A stretch of 64,000 bases of DNA from Saccharopolyspora_C sp047200635 (GTDB lineage: Bacteria; Actinomycetota; Actinomycetes; Mycobacteriales; Pseudonocardiaceae). The stretch lies in contig NZ_JBJZOI010000002.1 of assembly GCF_047200635.1 (NCBI RefSeq), positions 240,788 through 304,787 of the forward strand, given 5' to 3'. The notes under the pieces were generated by a model that ran no database searches, was not told where the DNA came from, and saw only the letters and a program-made list of their open reading frames with translations. Within the stretch, counting starts at the first letter, position 1; each line of letters starts with the position of its first letter. A program made the translations under genes and the position numbers. This document shows, one piece after another, positions 45,521 to 53,772 of this stretch.

Positions 45521-46614
45521 CGGAAACCCGGGAACGGGAGGGCGCGGCGGTCGCCGCGAAGCTCTCGACGCTGGACCGGTTCCTGCCCGTGTGGATCGGC
45601 GCGGCGATGCTGGCGGGCCTGGCGGCCGGGCGGTGGGTCCCCGGGCTCGGACCGGCGCTGAACGCGGTGCGGCTCGACGGGATCTCGCTGCCGATCGCGC
45701 TGGGCCTGCTGGTGATGATGTACCCGGTCCTGGCCAAGGTCCGCTACGACCGGCTGGAGGCGGTCACCGGCGACAAGCGGCTCATGGTCTCGTCGTTGGT
45801 GCTGAACTGGATCCTCGGTCCGGCGCTGATGTTCGCGCTGGCCTGGATCTTCCTCCCGGACCTGCCGGAGTACCGCACGGGCCTGATCATCGTGGGGTTG
45901 GCGCGCTGCATCGCGATGGTGATCATCTGGAACGACCTGGCGTGCGGCGACCGGGAAGCGGCCGCCGTGCTGGTCGCGCTGAACTCGGTGTTCCAGGTCG
46001 TCGCGTTCGCCGGGCTCGGCTGGTTCTACCTCAGCGTGCTTCCGGGGTGGCTCGGACTGCCCACCGTCGGGATCGAGGCATCGCCCTGGCAGATCGCGAA
46101 GTCGGTACTGATCTTCCTGGGGATCCCGCTGGTGGCCGGGTACCTCACCCGGAGGTTCGGGGAGCGCGCGAAGGGGAGGGAGTGGTACGAGAGCCGGTTC
46201 CTGCCCCGGATCGGTCCGGTGGCCCTGTACGGCTTGCTGTTCACCATCGTGATCCTGTTCGCGTTGCAGGGCGAGCAGATCACGGCCCGACCGGTGGACG
46301 TGGCGCGGATCGCGCTGCCGCTGCTGGCCTACTTCGCGGTGATGTGGGCGGGTTCCTTCGCTCTCGGCAAGGCGATCGGGCTGGGCTACGAACGGTCCGC
46401 CACGCTGTCGTTCACCGCGGCGGGGAACAACTTCGAACTCGCGATCGCGGTCGCCATCGCCACGTTCGGCGTGACCAGCGGGCAGGCGCTCGCCGGGGTC
46501 GTGGGGCCGCTCATCGAGGTCCCGGTGCTCGTGGCCCTCGTCTACGTGTCCCTGGCGGCGCGCCGCTGGTTCACCGAGCCGGACTCGGCACCGGAAGGGG
46601 GGATCGGTCGATGA
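45517..46614 (+). CDS. acr3: Arsenite efflux permease, ACR3 family
   Basis: A 365-residue membrane transporter with about ten helices. The family's essential Cys lies in ARCIAMVIIWNDLACGD and the conserved loop is FTAAGNNFELAIAVAIATFG. It exports arsenite using the proton gradient. ATG 45517 overlaps the arsR stop (ATGA) and its own stop overlaps the arsC start, so arsR-acr3-arsC is one coupled operon. Confidence 0.93.
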   Translation: MTETREREGAAVAAKLSTLDRFLPVWIGAAMLAGLAAGRWVPGLGPALNAVRLDGISLPIALGLLVMMYPVLAKVRYDRLEAVTGDKRLMVSSLVLNWILGPALMFALAWIFLPDLPEYRTGLIIVGLARCIAMVIIWNDLACGDREAAAVLVALNSVFQVVAFAGLGWFYLSVLPGWLGLPTVGIEASPWQIAKSVLIFLGIPLVAGYLTRRFGERAKGREWYESRFLPRIGPVALYGLLFTIVILFALQGEQITARPVDVARIALPLLAYFAVMWAGSFALGKAIGLGYERSATLSFTAAGNNFELAIAVAIATFGVTSGQALAGVVGPLIEVPVLVALVYVSLAARRWFTEPDSAPEGGIGR

Positions 46615-47024
46615 CCTCGCCAGGAGGCACGCCCGAGGTGCTGTTCGTCTGCGTGCACAACGCGGGCCGCTCCCAGATGGCCGCCGCGCTGCTGCGCCAC
46701 CACGCGGGTGGCGAGGTCGTCGTGCGCTCCGCCGGGTCGGACCCGGCCGAGACCATCAACCCCGCCGCGTGCGAGGCGATGCTCGAACTCGGCATCGACC
46801 TCTCGCGGGAGGTGCCGAAGAAGCTCACGACCGGGGCAGCGGGCGCGGCCGACGTCGTGATCACGATGGGCTGCGGGGACGCCTGTCCCGTCTTCCCCGG
46901 GCAGCGGTCCCTCGACTGGGAACTGGCCGATCCGGCGGGGAAGCCGATCGAGGAGGTCCGCGCCATCCGGGACGAGATCGACCGGCGGGTCCGCGGCCTG
47001 CTGGCGGAGCTGACCGGCAGCTGA
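46611..47024 (+). CDS. arsC: Arsenate reductase, low-molecular-weight phosphatase fold
   Basis: A 137-residue protein with the CX5R loop CVHNAGR at about residues 14-20 and a second cysteine pair in TMGCGDACPVFPG, as in the thiol-relay ArsC enzymes. It reduces arsenate to arsenite for export by ACR3, in actinobacteria often with mycothiol or thioredoxin. ATG 46611 overlaps the acr3 stop codon. Confidence 0.93.
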   Translation: MTSPGGTPEVLFVCVHNAGRSQMAAALLRHHAGGEVVVRSAGSDPAETINPAACEAMLELGIDLSREVPKKLTTGAAGAADVVITMGCGDACPVFPGQRSLDWELADPAGKPIEEVRAIRDEIDRRVRGLLAELTGS

Positions 47025-47032
47025 CCAGCAGC

Positions 47033-47064
47033 CGAACGGCCCCGCCGCCGGGCGGGGCCGTTCG
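47033..47064. terminator. Bidirectional terminator after arsC
   Basis: A perfect 14-bp stem, CGAACGGCCCCGCC with GGCGGGGCCGTTCG, and a 4-nt loop, between arsC and the convergent deazaflavin reductase gene. Confidence 0.8.
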
Positions 47065-47071
47065 AGGTGGG

Positions 47072-47509
47072 TCACTTGGGGTCGAGGACGAAGACCGGGA
47101 TGTGCCGGTCGGTGCTCTCCTGGTACTCGGCGTAGGACGGGAAGGCCGCCACCGCGCGCTGCCACCACTCGTCCCGCTCGGCGCCGTCCACCTCGCGGGC
47201 GACGTACCGCTTGGTCGTCGTGCCGTCCTGGAGCAGGAACTCCGGGTGGGCCTTGATGTTGTAGTACCAGGTCGGGTGCTCGGGGGCGCCGCCCTTGGAG
47301 GCGACGACCGCATAGCTCCCGCCGTGTTCGACCCGCATCACCGGCGTGTAGCGCAGCTTGCCGCTCTTCGCGCCGCGCAACGTCATCAGCACGATCGGCG
47401 AGCCCTTCACCTCGATGCCCTCGGTGGTGCCGGTCTCCAGGATCCTCTTCGTCTGGGTCTGGACCCAGTCAGTCGGGCTGAGCTCGACTGACTCGTCGCG
47501 GTCGGTCAC
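47072..47509 (-). CDS. F420-dependent nitroreductase-family protein (Ddn-like)
   Basis: A 145-residue split-barrel protein of the deazaflavin-dependent nitroreductase family, with VLMTLRGAKSGKLRYTPVMRV (F420-phosphate contacts), HPTWYYNIKAHPEFLLQDG and the terminal IPVFVLDP. GTG 47509 has AAGGAG 8 nt upstream. Members reduce quinones and nitroimidazoles with reduced F420. The gene is preceded by the terminator of the emb gene, so it has its own promoter or reads from within that region. Confidence 0.88.
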   Translation of the reverse strand: MTDRDESVELSPTDWVQTQTKRILETGTTEGIEVKGSPIVLMTLRGAKSGKLRYTPVMRVEHGGSYAVVASKGGAPEHPTWYYNIKAHPEFLLQDGTTTKRYVAREVDGAERDEWWQRAVAAFPSYAEYQESTDRHIPVFVLDPK

Positions 47510-47531
47510 TGCGAGTGCTCCTTCCGATTCG

Positions 47532-47573
47532 GGTTCCCGGTGGCCCGCCGTCCGGAACGGGCCACCGGGAACC
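47532..47573 (-). terminator. Terminator downstream of the arabinosyltransferase gene
   Basis: A perfect 16-bp stem, GGTTCCCGGTGGCCCG with CGGGCCACCGGGAACC, and a 10-nt loop, 18 bp after the emb stop on the minus strand. Confidence 0.8.
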
Positions 47574-47590
47574 AGCCTACGACCGGTGGA

Positions 47591-50500
47591 TCACCGAGGC
47601 CCGGGTTGGACGTCCGCCCGGTTGTTGGAGTCGGGCGCGTCACCGGGCAGCACGATCGGGTTCGGCGTCGGCCCCGGGCTCCACCAGCCCCAGTGCTCCT
47701 CGCGCCGGGTCCGCGTCGCGGCGGAGGCGGGCAGCGCGTCCGGCTCGTAGGGGTGCACCTCGTAGAGCGAGCCCCAGTCGTTGTCGAGGTCGTTGCGCAG
47801 GTACGTCGGCAGCTCCGCCATGCTCGTGGCCACGTTGAGGTAGCCGAAGGGGCCGCCGGCGTCGGGTGAGGACCAGCCCTGCCCGGTGCCGCGCACGTCG
47901 CCGCCGCCGGACACCCGGTAGCGCGGCAGCTCCGCGATGCCGTGGTGGATCGAGGTGATCTCCAGGCACGGGTGCACCATCGCGGCCGGCCATTCCACGA
48001 ACGCGGGAGCGTCCCCGACCACGTCGCTCATCCGGGTCAGGTGCGGGGCGCGGGCGGCGCTGAAGGCCATCCAGCCCTCCTCGCCGAGCGCGCGGTCCCG
48101 CGCGACGAGCCGCACCCGGGTCGCCTCGGGCGGGGCGGCGACGCGGTGGTCGTGCCAGCGCGGCTCGCCGTCCGTCCCGATGGGGGAGCGGGCGAGGATC
48201 TCGAACCCGTCCGGGGTGCCCCGGCCGAACTCCACGGCCAGCGAGTTCGCGCCCGAGGTCGCCCCGGCGGCGCTGACCACCACCGGGACCTCGCCGGCGC
48301 GGGCCCGCTCCGGCAGCTCGGACCAGGGGGTGCGCAGCGTGCCGGTGCTCTCCGGGGCGCCGTAGCTGCCCCACACCGGGGCCCGCTCGGAGCCGAAGCG
48401 GTGCGGTGGTGCCCAGATCGCCTCACCGGTGTTCACGTCGCGCACGTCCGGCAGCCCGTTCGGCCGGAACCCGGTCTCCACCGCCCGCAGGTGCTCGGCC
48501 GCCGTCTCGTCCTCTTCGGGCTCCGCGTCGGGGACCGGCCGGGCGGGCTGGTTCTCGGCGGGGGCGAGAATCCCGGCGACGGGATCGTTCTCGACGTACA
48601 CCGAGTCCGACAGCCCGCAGCTCGCCCCGGCGAGCTGGCGGACGTTGTCGGTGGCGAGGTTGTAGGTGTCCCAGCGCTCCGGGATGGCCTTGGCCAGCGA
48701 GGCCAGCTCGGCCAGCATGAGCAGCGCGCACACGATCGACAGCGGTGCGGTGCCCAGCCGCAGCGCCCGGGAGCGGTCCTCCTCGACGGCCACCGGCGGA
48801 TTGCGCTCGTCCAGCTTGACGTGCTCGACCAGCGCGACCACCAGCGCGCCCGCGGCGATCAGCAGGAAGCCGGTGCTGAACTCGTGCCCCCGGATGGACG
48901 GCGGCTTGTCGAACCACGGCACCCCCCAGCCCGAGACGTACCACCAGGCGTTGGTGCCGGTGAACGCGAACGCCAGCACCACCATGAGCCCGGCGAAGAA
49001 CACCGCCCGGTTGCGCCGGGACCGCAGCACGGTGCTGCTGGTGGCCAGGGCCGCCAGCGCCGCCACCGCCCCGCCCACCGCGGCGAGCACGCCGAAGTGG
49101 TGGGTGTGCTTGGTCGGGGTGAGCGCGAGCGCCGCGAAGTACAGCGCCGCCACGGTCAGCAGCCGCCTGCTCGGGCCGAGCGCTGCGCCGCGGATGGTGC
49201 CGCGCCGCAGCAGCACCACCGCGCAGACCGCGAGGCACAGCACCACCAGCAGCACCGGGAAGCGGCGGGTCAGCGAGCCGTCCGGGGACAGCCCGAACAG
49301 CAGCGCGTAGCGGCTCAGCTCCTCGTACCAGCTCTGCGAGGGGCCGATGTCGGTGCGCACCTCGGTGGCGTCCTTGACCGCCTGGAAGGTCTGGTCGGAG
49401 AACGCCGCGACCAGCAGCACCAGTCCGGACGCGGCGATCGGCGCCAGCACCGCGATCCAGCCGAACCGCTCCGCGCGGCGGCGCACCAGGTGCAGCAACG
49501 GCTTGGCCGCGGCCAGGAACGGCAGCACCGCGACCATGCCGTGCGGGTTCACGCCCACCGAGAACGCGGCGATGATCAGCCCGATCGCCGCGGGCGCGAG
49601 GCGCTCGGTGGCCAGCGCGCGCTCCACGGCGCACAGCGCCAGCAGCGCCAGCACCACCACGACCGGTTCCGGCCGCAGCCCGTTGTCGTAGGGCAGCCAG
49701 CAGGCCAGGAACACCGCGGCGGCCGCCCACCCGGCCGCGCGGCTGCGGCGCACCCGCTGGCCGAGCCGGGGCAGCACGAAGCGGCTGATGAGCACCCAGC
49801 TCAGCAGGCCCATTCCCAGCGCGGGCAACCGGATCCACGGCGTCGCGGTGGAGATCGCCACCCAGCGGGCCTGCAGTTCCACGAACCAGCCCATCGGCGC
49901 GATCGGACCGGAGAACCAGCGGTAGAAGTCGTTGACGTAGCCCAGGTCGTCGCGAACCCGCGCCATCGTCAGGAAGTAGCCGTCGTCGGCGGTCATCGCG
50001 CCGATCAGCCACCAGGCCAGCAGCGCCGCGCTCACCACCGCGTCCCGCCCGGTCAGCCGCAGCGGCCTGCGCGCGGCGCGCACCGGGCGCCGTCCGGCGA
50101 GCGCGTCGATCCGGTGCAGCGCCAGCAGCGAACCCGCGCAGCCGAGCACCGCCAGCACCATCGCCGCGATCTTCAACGGTGCCGGGTGGCTGTCGTAGCG
50201 GTTGTCCACCTCGGCCGCGAACGACAGCCCGCGCACCTCGTCCACCGCACCGTCCACATCGGAGTAGATGCCGGTCAGCTGCGGGCGCACGTCACCGGGG
50301 GCGTGAGCGAAGCGCTCCCCGCCGAGCTCGGCGTCGGTGGCGTCGCCGTCCGAGCGCACGGTGATCGCGCAGTCGCCTTCGGGCAGCGCCGCGGTGCCGA
50401 GCTGCTGGCCCTGCTGGATCAGCCGCAGCGTCCCGTCGGCCACCTCCAGCCGCATCCCGGTGAGGGTGCCGTACTCCGCGCGAGGGGGATTGGTGCTCAG

Positions 50501-50773
50501 CAGCACCGCGGGCTCCGGGCTGCGCGCGTCGAGGCCCCGCGCGGTGGCGCAGGGCACCTCGAGGTCGAGCCGGATCGGTTGGTAGGCGGCGAGCGGTGCG
50601 GACACCGCACGGGTGCCCTCGGCGGTCGGCCAGTGCAGGGTGGTGATCTCGTAGCGCACCGGCAGGAACGGCACCAGCAGGGCGGCCAGGGCGCCCAGCA
50701 CCCCGCTCACCGCGGCGAACCACCGCAGCGACCGCGGATTCCGCAACAGGTGTTTCATCGATCGTGTGCTCAT
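47591..50773 (-). CDS. Arabinosyltransferase, Emb family
   Basis: A 1060-residue GT-C membrane glycosyltransferase of the EmbA/B/C type. The catalytic Asp pair lies in MTADDGYFLTMARVRDDLGY (about residues 260-279). An N-terminal extracellular domain precedes about a dozen helices, and a large periplasmic carbohydrate-binding domain with many Trp residues forms the C-terminus. It adds arabinofuranose from decaprenyl-phosphoarabinose to cell-wall arabinan, which places the host among arabinogalactan-bearing actinobacteria. ATG 50773 is taken as start; the next Met (50758) follows five codons later and neither has a clear ribosome site. There is one emb gene here rather than a cluster of three. 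Confidence 0.92.
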   Translation of the reverse strand: MSTRSMKHLLRNPRSLRWFAAVSGVLGALAALLVPFLPVRYEITTLHWPTAEGTRAVSAPLAAYQPIRLDLEVPCATARGLDARSPEPAVLLSTNPPRAEYGTLTGMRLEVADGTLRLIQQGQQLGTAALPEGDCAITVRSDGDATDAELGGERFAHAPGDVRPQLTGIYSDVDGAVDEVRGLSFAAEVDNRYDSHPAPLKIAAMVLAVLGCAGSLLALHRIDALAGRRPVRAARRPLRLTGRDAVVSAALLAWWLIGAMTADDGYFLTMARVRDDLGYVNDFYRWFSGPIAPMGWFVELQARWVAISTATPWIRLPALGMGLLSWVLISRFVLPRLGQRVRRSRAAGWAAAAVFLACWLPYDNGLRPEPVVVVLALLALCAVERALATERLAPAAIGLIIAAFSVGVNPHGMVAVLPFLAAAKPLLHLVRRRAERFGWIAVLAPIAASGLVLLVAAFSDQTFQAVKDATEVRTDIGPSQSWYEELSRYALLFGLSPDGSLTRRFPVLLVVLCLAVCAVVLLRRGTIRGAALGPSRRLLTVAALYFAALALTPTKHTHHFGVLAAVGGAVAALAALATSSTVLRSRRNRAVFFAGLMVVLAFAFTGTNAWWYVSGWGVPWFDKPPSIRGHEFSTGFLLIAAGALVVALVEHVKLDERNPPVAVEEDRSRALRLGTAPLSIVCALLMLAELASLAKAIPERWDTYNLATDNVRQLAGASCGLSDSVYVENDPVAGILAPAENQPARPVPDAEPEEDETAAEHLRAVETGFRPNGLPDVRDVNTGEAIWAPPHRFGSERAPVWGSYGAPESTGTLRTPWSELPERARAGEVPVVVSAAGATSGANSLAVEFGRGTPDGFEILARSPIGTDGEPRWHDHRVAAPPEATRVRLVARDRALGEEGWMAFSAARAPHLTRMSDVVGDAPAFVEWPAAMVHPCLEITSIHHGIAELPRYRVSGGGDVRGTGQGWSSPDAGGPFGYLNVATSMAELPTYLRNDLDNDWGSLYEVHPYEPDALPASAATRTRREEHWGWWSPGPTPNPIVLPGDAPDSNNRADVQPGPR

Positions 50774-51137
50774 CGTTCTGCTTCGGGGGTGGGGAATCGC
50801 GCCGACGTGGCGGGCGCCGCCGCGCACGCGGCGGGTGCCACAAGCATCGCACCGCGCGATCCGACGCGATCATCGAGGAACCCCCGGCGGCGGCGGGCCT
50901 GCCCGGAACGCGAGGTGACCGGTGGTGGCGATGGCGTCCGTCGCGCGGTCGCGTCCCCGCCGCCGTCCGCCGCGGTTCGGCGGCTGACCGCCGAACCGGG
51001 CCTCCTGAGCAGGGATTCCAGGTCCGCGACGGTCGCGGTGCGGCGCACGCGGGGCAGGCGTACGACTGATGTGGTGCTAATGTGTCAGCTCTGAACAGTG
51101 CGAACGAAAACCGTTGCTCGTGAGGTCGGAGCCGCTG
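50774..51137. other. Divergent intergenic region, emb and GntR genes
   Basis: 364 bp without a supported gene. Close to the GntR start, TAATGTGTCA (51078-51087) matches the TGATATATCA element of the betaine cluster at 7 of 10 positions and could be a weak auto-regulatory site. Confidence 0.35.
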
Positions 51138-51800
51138 ATGCATCCTGCGATCGACAGCGAGCCGGTGTACACGTCGCTGGCCGACAAGGCCTACGCGGAG
51201 ATCCGCGACCGGCTGATCATGCTGGACATCCCGCCGATGACGGCGATCGACGACGTGGCGCTGGCGAAGTCCCTCGACGTGGGGCGCACCCCCGTCCGCG
51301 AGGCGCTCAAGCGCCTGGAGATCGACCGGCTCGTGGTGGCCTACCCGCGGCGCGGCACCTTCGCCACCGCCGTGGACATCACCGACCTGGCCTACATCTC
51401 GGAGCTGCGGGTCCGGCTGGAGCCGGTCGCGGCGCGGCGGGCCGCGGAGACGGCGGGCGCGGGGGCCCTGGCGGAGCTGGTGGAGCTGGCCGACCTGCTC
51501 GACGAGCTCGACGTGAACGAGCTGAGCCGCGACGAGCTGATGCGCTGGGACCTGCACGTCCACCGCGCGGTCTACCGGGCCGCGGGCAATCCGCACCTGG
51601 AGGACACCCTGGTGCGCTACGACAACCTGGCGACCCGGATCTACTGCCTGTTCCTGGAGCGCCTGACCCAGTTCGATCACCACGTGGTCGAGCACTCCGC
51701 GCTGCTGCGCGCGATCGGCGCGCGAGAGGCCGAGAAGGCCGAGGAGCTGGCCCGGGAGCACGTGATCGACTTCGAGCGGGCGATCCGCTCGGTGGTCTGA
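51138..51800 (+). CDS. GntR-family regulator, FCD type
   Basis: A 220-residue regulator with an N-terminal winged helix (VALAKSLDVGRTPVREALKRLE, about residues 38-59) and an all-helical FCD ligand domain. The expected metal-site residues include D and H in MRWDLHVHRAV and H in EHSALLRAI. GGAG lies 6 nt before ATG 51138; an upstream TTG at 51114 is also open. It heads the betaine catabolic region and is the only regulator in it, so it is the likely reader of the TGATATATCA palindromes at 53684, 63687 and 63862. Confidence 0.9.
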   Translation: MHPAIDSEPVYTSLADKAYAEIRDRLIMLDIPPMTAIDDVALAKSLDVGRTPVREALKRLEIDRLVVAYPRRGTFATAVDITDLAYISELRVRLEPVAARRAAETAGAGALAELVELADLLDELDVNELSRDELMRWDLHVHRAVYRAAGNPHLEDTLVRYDNLATRIYCLFLERLTQFDHHVVEHSALLRAIGAREAEKAEELAREHVIDFERAIRSVV

Positions 51801-51811
51801 TCCGATCCGGT

Positions 51812-51837
51812 GCCGTGGAGTCCGACGGCTCCACGGC
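51812..51837. terminator. Terminator after GntR gene
   Basis: A perfect 9-bp stem, GCCGTGGAG with CTCCACGGC, and an 8-nt loop, 11 bp after the GntR stop. Confidence 0.6.
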
Positions 51838-51870
51838 GGTCCCGGTGCCCTGTTGGTCCGATGTGGACTT

Positions 51871-51892
51871 CCGCCGGACCGGGGTCCGGCGG
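51871..51892. terminator. Terminator after ferredoxin reductase gene
   Basis: CCGCCGGACC-GG-GGTCCGGCGG, a perfect dyad 11 bp beyond the minus-strand stop at 51904. Confidence 0.6.
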
Positions 51893-51903
51893 GGTGTGAC
51901 CTG

Positions 51904-53067
51904 TCAGAGCCGCTTGGCGAGCTGTCTCCGCCACCGGCCGAACGAGCGGGCCCGGTCCACGCCGAGCACCCCCACGGGCGAGCCCGCGCGATCGACGTAG
52001 AGGGCGAGGAAATCGCCGGATTCCAGGTCGCCTTCCTCGACCTGCACGGTGCAGTCCGGCGTGCGGTGCCCGGCGAACTGGATCCGGTGGCCGTACTGGT
52101 CGGACCAGAAGTACGGCACCGCGTGGTGCGCCGGAGCCGAGTGCTCCTGCCCGAGCAGGGCGGCGACCGCCGCCGCGGGCTGTTGCAGGGCGTTGGTCCA
52201 GTGCTCCATCCGCAGCGGTTCGGCGGTGTAGTCCCGGAAGGAGTTGGCGCAGTCGCCGACCGCCACCACCCCGGGAACCCCGGTCCGGCCCGCCGAGTCG
52301 GTGCGCACGCCGTTGTCCAGCTGGACACCGGAATCCGCGAGCCACTCCACGTTGGGCCGCGCGCCGATGCCGACCACGACCACGTCCGCCGGCAGCTCCC
52401 GGCCGTCGGTCAGCCGGACCGCCGTGACCCGCGGATCTCCAGCCAGCTCGTCGATCCCGGTGCCCAGGTGCAGCCGCACGCCGTGCCGCTCGTGCAGCCT
52501 CCCGCAGACCTCGCCGAGCTCGGGCCCGAGCGCCCGTTGCAGCGGGACCGGGGCCACCTCGACGACGTCCACCTCGACGCCGAGCCCGACGGCGGTGGAG
52601 GCGATCTCGGCGCCGATGAATCCCGCGCCGATCACCACCAGCCGCGCTCCCGGCACGAGCTCCTTGCGCAGCGCCCGCGCGTCGTCCAGCGTCCGCAGGG
52701 TGTGCACGCCCTCCGGTACCGGGTCCGAGAGCGCCCTCGCGCGGGCGCCGGTGGCGAGCACGACGCCGTCGGAGGGAATCCGCTCCCCGTCCTCCAGCAC
52801 GACCGCGCGGTCCGCGGTGTCCAGCGCGGTCGCCGCGCGACCGAGGTACCAGTCGGCCTCCAGCTCGGAATCGGTCGGTTCGCCCAGCGCCAGGTCGTCC
52901 TCGGAGGAACTCCCGGCGAGGAACTCCTTGGACAGCGGCGGGCGGTCGTAGGGGGCGTGCTGCTCGTCGCCGACCACGGCGATCCGGCCCGCGAAGCCGC
53001 GCTCGCGCAGCGCCCGGACGGCGGTGAGCCCGGCCAGCGAGGCCCCGACCACGGTGACGCTGCGCAT
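51904..53067 (-). CDS. FAD-dependent ferredoxin reductase of the Rieske system
   Basis: A 387-residue class I FAD/NADH oxidoreductase of the ring-hydroxylating-dioxygenase reductase type. The FAD motif VTVVGASLAGLTAVRALRERG is at residues 3-23, the NADH motif RLVVIGAGFIGAEIAST at about 142-158, and the flavin-contact Asp in GVVAVGDCANS. ATG 53067 has GGAGG 7 nt upstream and overlaps the Rieske ferredoxin stop by one base (TGATG), so the two are coupled. It would carry electrons from NADH to the ferredoxin and on to the Rieske oxygenase at 55462-56610. Confidence 0.9.
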   Translation of the reverse strand: MRSVTVVGASLAGLTAVRALRERGFAGRIAVVGDEQHAPYDRPPLSKEFLAGSSSEDDLALGEPTDSELEADWYLGRAATALDTADRAVVLEDGERIPSDGVVLATGARARALSDPVPEGVHTLRTLDDARALRKELVPGARLVVIGAGFIGAEIASTAVGLGVEVDVVEVAPVPLQRALGPELGEVCGRLHERHGVRLHLGTGIDELAGDPRVTAVRLTDGRELPADVVVVGIGARPNVEWLADSGVQLDNGVRTDSAGRTGVPGVVAVGDCANSFRDYTAEPLRMEHWTNALQQPAAAVAALLGQEHSAPAHHAVPYFWSDQYGHRIQFAGHRTPDCTVQVEEGDLESGDFLALYVDRAGSPVGVLGVDRARSFGRWRRQLAKRL

Positions 53068-53405
53068 CAGCTCACCTCCGCGGCCACGGGTCCGGCCTGG
53101 ACCGTGCTCGCCTCGTGGACGTAGACCAGCCCGTCCTCGACGGTGACGGCGTGGGTCCGGACGGCCTTCTTGGCGGGAGGCCCGCTGGGGCGGCCGGTCC
53201 GCAGGTCGAAGCAGGCCGCGTGCAGCGGGCACTCCACCGCGCAGCCCTCCAGCCATCCGTCCGAGAGAGATGCGTCCTGGTGCGTGCAGGTGTCGTCGAT
53301 CGCGAAGAGCTCGCCGTCCACGTTGAACACCGCGATGGCCACTTCGCCGTCTACTCGGATCGACTCCCCGATCGGGATGTCGGCCAAGGCACCCACAAAG
53401 ATCAT
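53067..53405 (-). CDS. Rieske [2Fe-2S] ferredoxin
   Basis: A 112-residue soluble Rieske ferredoxin. Cluster ligands are seen in DDTCTHQDASLS (Cys-x-His) and ECPLHAACFDLRTG (Cys-x2-His). ATG 53405 has AGGAGGG upstream. It is coupled to the reductase gene, giving a reductase-ferredoxin pair as in three-component dioxygenases. This differs from Pseudomonas glycine betaine demethylase, in which a single reductase (GbcB) serves the oxygenase directly. Confidence 0.92.
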   Translation of the reverse strand: MIFVGALADIPIGESIRVDGEVAIAVFNVDGELFAIDDTCTHQDASLSDGWLEGCAVECPLHAACFDLRTGRPSGPPAKKAVRTHAVTVEDGLVYVHEASTVQAGPVAAEVS

Positions 53406-53772
53406 GAAGACCCTCCTGTTGCAGATCGCGGAACCCGTACTGCAATGCGCAACCGACAGAATGCGGCCCGCCCCCGTGGTCGTCAACGATGAAATTCCGC
53501 TTCACGACCAACGGGACGAGTGGACGACGCCGAAGGCAGGAGAGTTCACGGCGACGTGACGTGACGTAACCGGGAACGCGTTCCGGGACGGGGTCCTCGG
53601 CTCGCCGTTGGGCTGTTCGTGGGACCGCCGAGCGGGCGCTCCCGAGCCTGTTGACCTTCCCCGGACCACGTCTTATCGTGCACAGATATATCAACCATCG
53701 CGCCTGGTAGCGGAGCTTTGGAGGCTGCGGGAACCGCATCGCGGCGCTGCCGCATCCCCATCGGGGGGACCG
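53406..53772. promoter_or_regulatory. Divergent promoter region, Rieske ferredoxin and transporter
   Basis: 367 bp without a gene. Rightward: TTGACC (53651-53656), 17 bp, TATCGT (53674-53679), then AGATATATCA (53684-53693) over the expected start site, 80 bp ahead of the transporter ATG. Leftward: TTGACG and CATTCT at 17-bp spacing (complement of 53481-53486 and 53458-53463). The palindromic element recurs at the other end of the cluster. Confidence 0.6.

Noticed and set aside
47942..51094. 1050-codon plus-strand frame opposite the arabinosyltransferase gene
   Set aside because: Low-complexity shadow (H, R, Q, G repeats) of the Emb gene, which has a conserved DD motif and membrane helices.
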